This document shows, piece by piece, positions 1 through 4,703 of a stretch of 5,220 bases of DNA. The first letter of the stretch is position 1, and every line of letters begins with the position of its first letter. The position numbers were made by a program, and so were the translations under genes. The DNA is from Nanobdellota archaeon (lineage in GTDB: Archaea > Nanobdellota > Nanobdellia > Woesearchaeales > BS150m-G63). The notes beneath the pieces are model-generated. The model saw only the letters and a list, made by a program, of their open reading frames with translations. It had not been told where the DNA came from and made no database searches. The stretch lies in NCBI GenBank assembly GCA_023137655.1, contig JAGLOT010000053.1, positions 1-5,220 on the forward strand, in the 5' to 3' direction.

Positions 1-443
1 AAGAAATCAGAATAGAAGAAGTCTTTGAAGAAGGACAAATGCTTGATACTCATAGTGTATCAATCGGAAAAGGTTTCCAAGGCCCAATGAAAAGATTTGG
101 TATCGCACTAAGATCCCACAAATCTGAAAAATCAAGAAGAAACCCAGGATCTTTAGGTCCATGGAAAGCACACGCACACATCATGTGGAGAGTTGCACAC
201 GCAGGACAAACTGGATATCATACCAGAACAGATTATAATAAAAAGATTATGCAAATTTCTCAAACTCCTGGAGACGTAAACCCAAAATCTGGAATCAGAC
301 ACTATGGTTTAGTCCGGTCATCCTACATATTAATCAAAGGTTCAATACCTGGCCCTAAAAAAAGAGCTATTGTATTAACACCTGCAATAAGATCAAATAA
401 ACTTAAAACAGACAAACCAATCATTGAAAAAATAGTTAATTAA
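1..443 (+). CDS. rpl3: Large-subunit ribosomal protein uL3 (L3), 3' part
   Basis: uL3 binds 23S rRNA and reaches toward the peptidyl-transferase centre. Only the C-terminal 146 residues are present. The reading frame is open from base 3, so the true start lies left of the window; the ATG at 39 is an internal Met. Archaeal uL3 is usually around 330-360 residues, so roughly the last 40% is here. Visible hallmarks are GKGFQGPMKRFGI (bases 66-104) and the basic SHKSEKSRRNPGSLGPW stretch. The Trp codon at 162-164 corresponds to the tip of the 'W-finger' near the A-site. It is followed by the archaeal/eukaryotic AHAGQTGYHTRTDYNKK motif. It ends with TAA at 441-443, 13 bp before uL4. As the first gene of the archaeal L3-L4-L23-L2 order it fits exactly. 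Identity is certain; only its length is unknown. Confidence 0.97.
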   Translation, partial: EIRIEEVFEEGQMLDTHSVSIGKGFQGPMKRFGIALRSHKSEKSRRNPGSLGPWKAHAHIMWRVAHAGQTGYHTRTDYNKKIMQISQTPGDVNPKSGIRHYGLVRSSYILIKGSIPGPKKRAIVLTPAIRSNKLKTDKPIIEKIVN

Positions 444-456
444 ATCACAATCCAAA

Positions 457-1293
457 ATGAACGTTAAAATAAAAACAATTAAAGGAACTGAAAAAGGAAG
501 TATTGAACTCCCAAAACAATTTAATGAAGCTATTAGACCAGATATCATTAATAGGGCATTCAAAGCTTTCAGAAGTCATAACTTTCAACCATATGGTGCA
601 GACCCAAGATCAGGTATGAAATGTACTGCATATTTATCCAAAAGAAGGCATAAATATAGAGGAACCTATGGTATTGGTTGGTCTAGAACTCCAAGAAAAA
701 TTGTATCCAGAAGAGGTACAAGAATTAATTATAGGGGTGCAGAAGCACCACAAACTGTTGGCGGAAGAAGAGCTCATCCACCAAAGGCAGATAAAAAATT
801 CGCATTAAATATTAACAAGAAAGAAAAAAGATTTGCTATCAGATCAGCTATGACTGCTTCATTAAATCTCGAATTCCTAAAATTAAAAAATTACAAAGCA
901 CCAGAAGGGTATCCTTTTGTAATTGAAGATGCAATCCAAAACATTGCAAGAACAAAAGACCTTGAAAATGTATTATCCGACTTAAAAATTGAAACCTACT
1001 TAGCAAGAAAAATTAGAGCTGGTATGGGTAAATTAAGGGGAAGAAAATATGTTAGGAAAAAAGGCCCATTATTCGTAATTACAGATGAGTGTGAATTATT
1101 CAAATCTGCAAATAATCTAAACATTGATGTGGTTAAAGTAGAAAACTTAAATGTTAATCTACTTGCACCTGGTGGAGATCCTGGCAGAGTAACACTATTT
1201 ACAGAAGGCGCAATCAAAAAATTAACAAAAGAAAATTTATTTTATGATAATCAAATTAAAAAATCAAAATCAACTGATGAGGTAAAACAATAA
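457..1293 (+). CDS. rpl4: Large-subunit ribosomal protein uL4 (L4, archaeal L4/L1e type)
   Basis: uL4 is an early-assembling 23S rRNA binder whose long loop lines the nascent-peptide tunnel constriction. This copy has 278 residues, slightly longer than many archaeal homologues (about 250-260). Residues 48-110 form the extended basic loop ending in the hallmark GGRRAHPPK (102-110). It is followed by NKKEKRFAIRSA (120-131), typical of archaeal/eukaryotic L4. The C-terminal globular half carries AGMGKLRGRKYVRKKGP (188-204) and LAPGGDPGRVTLFTEGA (236-252). The last 20 or so residues are a short charged tail. The ATG at 457 is preceded by an A-rich stretch with no Shine-Dalgarno sequence, and the N-terminus aligns with the family from there. 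Its TAA stop lies one base before the uL23 start, which suggests translational coupling. Identity is secure from several conserved blocks. Confidence 0.98.
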   Translation: MNVKIKTIKGTEKGSIELPKQFNEAIRPDIINRAFKAFRSHNFQPYGADPRSGMKCTAYLSKRRHKYRGTYGIGWSRTPRKIVSRRGTRINYRGAEAPQTVGGRRAHPPKADKKFALNINKKEKRFAIRSAMTASLNLEFLKLKNYKAPEGYPFVIEDAIQNIARTKDLENVLSDLKIETYLARKIRAGMGKLRGRKYVRKKGPLFVITDECELFKSANNLNIDVVKVENLNVNLLAPGGDPGRVTLFTEGAIKKLTKENLFYDNQIKKSKSTDEVKQ

Positions 1294-1294
1294 A

Positions 1295-1558
1295 ATGGAT
1301 TTACACGATGTAGTCAAATACCCTCTAGCAACAGAGAAGTCTTTGAAATTAATGGAGTCTGAAAATAAACTCATCTTTGTAGTTGATAGAAGAGCAAAAA
1401 AACCAGAAATTAAAGCAGCAATTGAAATGCTTTTCAAAGTTAAAATTACTAATGTAAACAGTTTTGTTTCAGTTAAAGGAGATAAAAGAGCATATGTTAC
1501 TTTCTCACCTGAAACACCAGCTATTGATATAGCAACAAATTTAGGATTAATGGGATAG
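1295..1558 (+). CDS. rpl23: Large-subunit ribosomal protein uL23 (L23)
   Basis: uL23 sits at the tunnel exit, where it is a docking site for signal recognition particle and the translocon. It has 87 residues, the normal compact archaeal length. Recognisable blocks are the N-terminal YPLATEKSLKLME (9-21), the central KPEIKAAIEMLFKVKITNVN (36-55), KGDKRAYVTF (61-70), and the C-terminal AIDIATNLGLMG. The bacterial-type long tunnel loop is absent, as in archaea. It starts one base after the uL4 stop. The end of uL4 contains GAGGT at 1279-1283, 11 bases before the ATG, a possible weak ribosome-binding site. The TAG stop is 7 bp before uL2. The start is fixed by family length and the near-abutting upstream stop. 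Confidence 0.97.
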   Translation: MDLHDVVKYPLATEKSLKLMESENKLIFVVDRRAKKPEIKAAIEMLFKVKITNVNSFVSVKGDKRAYVTFSPETPAIDIATNLGLMG

Positions 1559-1565
1559 AAATAAA

Positions 1566-2285
1566 ATGGGAAAAAGACTAATTTCACAAGCAAGAGGAAG
1601 GGGAGGACCTAGATATAGATCTCCAAAACACAAGTTTAAAGGTAAAACTAGTTATCCTTCTCAAGAAAATATTAAATGTGAAATTAAAGATTTAATTAGA
1701 TGCCCAGCACATAATGCACCATTAGCAAAAATTGTAAAAGAAAATAATGAAATTATTCTAATTATCGCAGCAGAAGGAATTAAAGTAGGCACAAACCTAG
1801 AATATGGTTCTTCAGCAGCAATTAAACCTGGAAATATTATGAAATTAAAAGACATTCCAGAAGGTACTAAAATCTTTAACATTGAATCTCAACCGGGAGA
1901 CAATGGAAAATTCTGTAAAGCAGCAGGAGCTTTTGCAAAAGTTATAGGCCAAGCAAAAAATAAAGTTACAGTACAATTCTCATCTAAAAAAATAAAAGAA
2001 TTCCAAGAAAATTGCAGAGCAAGCATTGGAACAGTTGCTGGAAGTGGTATTACTGATAAACCAATCTTAAAAGCAGGAATTAACTATAGAAGATCACGAG
2101 CTAAAAATAGATTATACCCAAGTGTATCTGGTACTTCTATGAATGCAGTAGACCATCCATTTGGTGGTTCTAAGAGTACTCATAAGGGAAGGCCAACTGT
2201 TGTACCTCATGGTGCTCCACCTGGAAGAAAAGTTGGTAAGTTAAAGGCTAGAAGAACTGGTAGAAAAAAAGGTAGGCAAGAATAA
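1566..2285 (+). CDS. rpl2: Large-subunit ribosomal protein uL2 (L2, L8e type)
   Basis: uL2 is among the most conserved ribosomal proteins. It joins the subunits (bridge B7b) and supports the peptidyl-transferase centre. At 239 residues it has the standard archaeal length. The N-terminus GRGGPRYRSPKHKF (11-24) is archaeal type. An OB-fold-like region follows at about 36-85 (CPAHNAPLAKI at 46-56; IKPGNIMKLKDIPEGT at 86-101), then an SH3-like domain. The signature GTSMNAVDHPFGG spans 189-201; the His at 197 lies in the loop important for peptide-bond formation. Phe at the next-but-one position, instead of the bacterial His, is normal for archaea. The basic C-terminus HGAPPGRKVGKLKARRTGRK (215-234) is intact. 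It contains four Cys (38, 46, 117, 150), but I see no clear zinc ribbon. It starts 7 bp after uL23 and ends 2 bp before uS19. Nothing is missing. Confidence 0.98.
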   Translation: MGKRLISQARGRGGPRYRSPKHKFKGKTSYPSQENIKCEIKDLIRCPAHNAPLAKIVKENNEIILIIAAEGIKVGTNLEYGSSAAIKPGNIMKLKDIPEGTKIFNIESQPGDNGKFCKAAGAFAKVIGQAKNKVTVQFSSKKIKEFQENCRASIGTVAGSGITDKPILKAGINYRRSRAKNRLYPSVSGTSMNAVDHPFGGSKSTHKGRPTVVPHGAPPGRKVGKLKARRTGRKKGRQE

Positions 2286-2287
2286 AA

Positions 2288-2668
2288 ATGGTAAAAAAAG
2301 AATTTGCATATAGAGGAAAATCATTAGAAGAATTACAAAAGCTAAGCATTCATGAATTTGCAGCTCTATTACCTTCAAGACAAAGAAGATCAATATTAAG
2401 GGGATTCACAGAAGAACAAAAAATATTCCTTGAAAGATTAAGAAGTGGCAAAGAAGCAAAAACCCATTGTAGAGAATTAATAATTCTTCCAGAATTAGTT
2501 GGAAAAATGATTAAAGTTCATAATGGAAAAGACTTTGTTATGTTAAAACTTGAAGCAGAAATGATTGGTCACAGAATAGGTGAATTTTGTTTAACAAGAA
2601 AAAGAGTAACTCACAACTCACCAGGTGTCGGGGCAACAAGATCAAGTTCCAATGTATCTGTAAGATAA
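2288..2668 (+). CDS. rps19: Small-subunit ribosomal protein uS19 (S19, S15e type)
   Basis: uS19 binds the 16S rRNA head beside uS13, and in archaea/eukaryotes its C-terminal tail reaches toward the decoding A site. It has 126 residues, at the short end of the archaeal range (about 130-150). The N-terminal helical part has FAYRGKSLEELQKLSIHEFA (6-25) and LLPSRQRRSILRGFTEEQ (27-44). The core block is CRELIILPELVGKMIKVHNG (61-80), then IGHRIGEFCLTRKRVTHNSP (93-112). The C-terminus PGVGATRSSSNVSVR is the archaeal signature and is complete. The ATG is 2 bp after the uL2 stop in the context TAAAAATGG. After the stop there is a 26-bp, almost purely A/T gap before uL22. Confidence 0.97.
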   Translation: MVKKEFAYRGKSLEELQKLSIHEFAALLPSRQRRSILRGFTEEQKIFLERLRSGKEAKTHCRELIILPELVGKMIKVHNGKDFVMLKLEAEMIGHRIGEFCLTRKRVTHNSPGVGATRSSSNVSVR

Positions 2669-2694
2669 AATTAAAATAAATAACTAAAAATAAA

Positions 2695-3306
2695 ATGGAT
2701 AGCAAAAATAAAAAGGAAAATTGTGCAAAAGCATATGGCTCAGGTTTACCTATTTCAACCAAACAAAGTATTGAAATATGTAGTTATATCAGAGGTAAAA
2801 ACCTTGATAAAGCAATTAAAATGCTTCAGAGAGTCCTTGAAATGAAAGATGCTGTCCCTTACACAAGATTCAATAATGATATTGGACACAAACCAGGAAT
2901 TGGTCCAGGAAGATATCCACAAAAATCAACAAAAGATATTTTGGGCTTATTAGAAAGTGTTAAAGCTAATGCATTAGCAAAAGGTCTTAACACAGATAAT
3001 TTAGAAATTGTCAAATTAATTGCAAATAAAGCAAGTAGACCCTGGAGATATGGAAGACATAGAAGAAGGAAAGCAAAAAGAAGTCACGTTGAAGTTGTTG
3101 TTGAAGAAATTGAAAGAAAACCATCAAAAAAGAAAACAACAAAACCTGCTGAAAAACAACCTGAGAAAAAAGTAGAAGCTAAGGTTGAAGTTGCAGAAGT
3201 AAAATCAGAATCAAAAGAAATTAAAGCTGAGCCTGTTAAAGAAACAGAACCAGTTAAAGAAGAGACAAAAGTCGAAGAAAAAACTAATGAGGCTAAAAAA
3301 GAATGA
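2695..3306 (+). CDS. rpl22: Large-subunit ribosomal protein uL22 (L22) with a charged C-terminal tail
   Basis: uL22 spans several 23S rRNA domains; its beta-hairpin lines the peptide tunnel and the body sits near the exit. The protein has 203 residues, against about 150 in typical archaeal homologues. Residues 12-141 are the conserved body: KAYGSGLPISTKQSIEICSY (12-31), IRGKNLDKAIKMLQRVLE (32-49), then the tunnel hairpin rich in Trp/Arg (RPWRYGRHRRRKAKRSHVEV, 115-134) and the final strand VEVVVEE. Residues 142-203 are a Lys/Glu/Pro/Thr-rich tail without any aromatic residue, including two EPVKE copies; it is predicted disordered. The upstream 26 bp have no Shine-Dalgarno sequence, and a stop codon lies in frame shortly upstream, so the ATG at 2695 is the only plausible start. 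The TGA overlaps the uS3 ATG by 4 bp (ATGA). Identity is certain; the tail's role is unknown. Confidence 0.97.
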   Translation: MDSKNKKENCAKAYGSGLPISTKQSIEICSYIRGKNLDKAIKMLQRVLEMKDAVPYTRFNNDIGHKPGIGPGRYPQKSTKDILGLLESVKANALAKGLNTDNLEIVKLIANKASRPWRYGRHRRRKAKRSHVEVVVEEIERKPSKKKTTKPAEKQPEKKVEAKVEVAEVKSESKEIKAEPVKETEPVKEETKVEEKTNEAKKE

Positions 3307-4046
3307 TTGAAAGAAAATTCATATCAAGGAACTTGAAAACATATTTAATAGATGAATACTTAGGTAAAAATCTTAAAAGAGTAGGTTTTAGTTGTGCTAA
3401 AGTGCAAAGAACCCCTCTTGGGGAAAAAGTAATCATATATGCTTCAAGACCTGGATTAATTGTTGGTAAAAAAGGAAGCAACATAAAAAAATTAACTATC
3501 GCATTAAAAAATAAATTTGGTTTAGAAAATCCTCAAATTGAAATCAGTGAAGTAGTAAATGTAAATTTAGATGCTCAAATTGTAGCTGAAAGAATTGCAT
3601 CTTCATTAGAAAGATTTGGTGCAGGAAGATTCAAAAGCATTGGACATAGAGTTATTGAAGATGTTATGAATGCTGGTGCATTAGGTATTGAAATCATTAT
3701 ATCTGGAAAAATCCCTGGCGCAAGAGCTAAAAGTTGGAGATTTTATCAAGGATACTTAAAAAAGTGTGGAGATATCGCGCTTACAGGAGTTAATGTTGCA
3801 AAGAAAGTTGCCAAATTAAAGACAGGTGTTGTTGGAATAAAAGTCAGCATAATGCCTCCAGGTACAATATTGCCCGATCATATGGAATTAAGAGAAGAGA
3901 AGGAGGAAGTTATAGAAGAAGTTAAGGAAAACCCCGAGGGGGAAGAAGAAAAAGAAGCTACTAAGGAAGAAGTTAAGGAAGAAAATAAATCAGAAGTTAA
4001 GGAAACCCCTGCACCAGAAAAAGAAGATAAGAAGAACAAGGAATAA
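3303..4046 (+). CDS. rps3: Small-subunit ribosomal protein uS3 (S3), KH domain, acidic/basic C-terminal tail
   Basis: uS3 sits in the 30S head at the mRNA entry channel and contributes to mRNA unwinding and fidelity. It has 247 residues. The N-terminal type II KH domain has GLIVGKKGSNIKKL (51-64), with the GKKG of the GXXG loop at 55-58. The C-terminal domain carries RFKSIGHRVIEDVMNAGALG (109-128), SGKIPGARAKSWRF (134-147) and VSIMPPGTILPD (181-192). From about residue 195 to the end is a Glu/Lys-rich tail with three EVKE units (206-209, 223-226, 231-234). The ATG overlaps the uL22 stop; GAGG at 3289-3292, 10 bases upstream, may serve as ribosome-binding site, and coupling is likely. Codon choice in the tail moves toward AAG/GAG, resembling the next two genes rather than the rest of uS3. 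Its TAA is 5 bp before uL29. Confidence 0.98.
   Translation: MIERKFISRNLKTYLIDEYLGKNLKRVGFSCAKVQRTPLGEKVIIYASRPGLIVGKKGSNIKKLTIALKNKFGLENPQIEISEVVNVNLDAQIVAERIASSLERFGAGRFKSIGHRVIEDVMNAGALGIEIIISGKIPGARAKSWRFYQGYLKKCGDIALTGVNVAKKVAKLKTGVVGIKVSIMPPGTILPDHMELREEKEEVIEEVKENPEGEEEKEATKEEVKEENKSEVKETPAPEKEDKKNKE
3918..4004 (+). repeat. Three copies of a 12-base unit in the uS3 tail
   Basis: GAAGTTAAGGAA occurs exactly at 3918-3929, 3969-3980 and 3993-4004, always in the same reading frame, encoding Glu-Val-Lys-Glu. The spacing is irregular (51 and 24 bases from start to start). It therefore looks like internal duplication or low-complexity drift in a disordered charged tail, not a tandem array or mobile element. 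Confidence 0.8.
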
Positions 4047-4051
4047 TCAAG

Positions 4052-4282
4052 ATGGTAAAGAAAAAAGACCTGAAAAACATGGGCAATGAAGAAATTGAAA
4101 AGACCTTAAAAGAGTTAAAGATGGAACTGATAAAGGCAAACTCCCAGGTTGCTTCAGGCAGTGCTCCAAAGAATCCAGGTCAGATAAGACAAATTAAGAA
4201 AACCATTGCAAGAATAATTACAATCCAAAAAGAAAAAAGTGTAGACAAAAAAACCAAGGAGGAAGGAAAAAAGGATGAGTGA
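4052..4282 (+). CDS. rpl29: Large-subunit ribosomal protein uL29 (L29)
   Basis: uL29 is a small helical-hairpin protein at the tunnel exit next to uL23, part of the platform where signal recognition particle and other nascent-chain factors bind. It has 76 residues. The N-terminal helix is KKKDLKNMGNEEIEKTLKEL (3-22). The second helix holds the archaeal signature NPGQIRQIKKTIARIITI (41-58). The last 16 or so residues are a Lys/Glu tail. AAGGA at 4038-4042, 9 bases before the ATG, is a plausible Shine-Dalgarno sequence. The gene starts 5 bp after uS3, and its last 8 bases overlap the start of aIF1 (ATGAGTGA). Codon use differs from upstream genes: two of its four Leu codons are CTG, a codon absent in frame from all seven preceding genes. 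Confidence 0.95.
   Translation: MVKKKDLKNMGNEEIEKTLKELKMELIKANSQVASGSAPKNPGQIRQIKKTIARIITIQKEKSVDKKTKEEGKKDE
4258..4262 (+). promoter_or_regulatory. Strong Shine-Dalgarno site for aIF1
   Basis: GGAGG inside AAGGAGGAAGG, 12 bases before the ATG at 4275 and still within uL29 coding sequence. A second purine block (GGAAGG, 4261-4266) lies closer, 8 bases from the start. This is the strongest ribosome-binding signal on the + strand of the window and supports the 4275 start, which overlaps the uL29 end. Confidence 0.75.
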
Positions 4283-4601
4283 AATTTGCTCAACTTGCGG
4301 TTTGCCAAAAGAACTTTGCGTATGTGAAACAATCGCAAAAGAGAGCCAGGAAATAACCCTGTCTATCGAAAACAAGAAGTTCGGCAAAGCATACACAGTG
4401 ATAAGAGGAATAGACGAAAAAGAAATTGATATCAGCGACCTGACGAAAAAACTTAAGTCAAAGCTTGCATGTGGCGGAACAGCCAAAGAAGGTAAGATTG
4501 AATTGCAGGGAAATCATCTGCAAAAAACCAAAGAAATGCTGCTTGAACTGGGTTTTTCACCTGATACGATCGTCATTAAGCAACAAGCAAGAAGAAGATA
4601 G
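4275..4601 (+). CDS. sui1: Translation initiation factor aIF1 (SUI1 family)
   Basis: aIF1 binds the 30S subunit near the P site and enforces correct start-codon selection, discriminating against wrong codons and initiator contexts. It has 108 residues, the normal archaeal length. The N-terminus carries the small Cys cluster typical of archaeal forms, CSTCGLPKELCVC (Cys 5, 8, 15, 17), a likely zinc site. The SUI1 fold follows: FGKAYTVIRGI (36-46), the family hallmark ACGGTAKEGKIELQGNH (65-81), and the last helix/strand ending GFSPDTIVIKQ (93-103), plus a short ARRR basic end. The ATG overlaps the uL29 stop by 8 bp and follows a strong GGAGG. Of 11 Leu codons, five are CTG and none is TTA, the reverse of the upstream genes. 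Location after uL29 is standard for archaea. In many of these rnp1 would come next; here it does not. Confidence 0.97.
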   Translation: MSEICSTCGLPKELCVCETIAKESQEITLSIENKKFGKAYTVIRGIDEKEIDISDLTKKLKSKLACGGTAKEGKIELQGNHLQKTKEMLLELGFSPDTIVIKQQARRR

Positions 4602-4644
4602 GAAGGGAACATTGAAGAGATGTTGACCGAGAGACATACATGAT

Positions 4645-4655
4645 AATAAAATATA
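4645..4655 (+). promoter_or_regulatory. Candidate archaeal TATA box upstream of uS17
   Basis: AATAAAATATAA-like A/T block ending at 4655. An archaeal start site about 25 bases downstream would fall near 4675-4682, giving a leader of roughly 20-30 bases that includes the GGTGA site before the uS17 ATG at 4704. The spacing is sensible, but A/T-rich background makes chance matches common, so this is tentative. Confidence 0.3.
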
Positions 4656-4694
4656 ACAAGAAAATTATTAACAATTAAAAAATCAAGATTATTT

Positions 4695-4699
4695 GGTGA
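4695..4699 (+). promoter_or_regulatory. Shine-Dalgarno site for uS17
   Basis: GGTGA, complementary to the 3' end of archaeal 16S rRNA, lies 4 bases before the ATG at 4704. It supports that start, which also matches the family N-terminus, over the internal ATG seven codons later. Confidence 0.65.
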
Positions 4700-4703
4700 A
4701 AAT

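Larger units (their letters stand above)
4602..4703 (+). other. 102-bp intergenic gap where rnp1 often lies
   Basis: This is the only sizeable gap in the window. In the aIF1 frame, 13 sense codons follow the TAG stop and then three stops in a row (TGA TAA TAA, 4641-4649). No frame can hold the RNase P protein p29, and I see no remnant of it. The left 40 bases are of mixed composition; the right 60 are nearly all A/T and hold a TATA-like box and the uS17 ribosome-binding site. No hairpin followed by a T-run is visible, so no terminator is called. Confidence 0.7.

Noticed and set aside
996..1217. Minus-strand frames opposite uL4, uL2 (1661-1882), uS19 (2538-2762) and uS3 (3293-3484)
   Set aside because: All short, all antisense to conserved ribosomal protein genes, none with a recognisable product.
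1270..1593. Minus-strand frame of 107 codons opposite uL23
   Set aside because: Fully covered by uL23 and its junctions, which have clear family motifs.
2669..2694. A/T-only gap before uL22 as a promoter
   Set aside because: Only 26 bp long and TATA-like by composition alone; a start site 25 bases downstream would fall at or inside the uL22 start, and the flanking genes are standard operon partners.
3412..3423. CCCCTCTTGGGG mini-hairpin
   Set aside because: A 4-bp stem inside the conserved uS3 N-terminal coding sequence, with no T-run; explained by codons for Thr-Pro-Leu-Gly.
4154..4486. Minus-strand frame of 110 codons
   Set aside because: Antisense to uL29/aIF1; hydrophobic shadow of charged coding sequence with no family resemblance.
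4620..4643. Seven-codon mini-ORF (MLTERHT) in the aIF1-uS17 gap
   Set aside because: Too short to support, no known leader-peptide context, and in frame with the trailing aIF1 codons.
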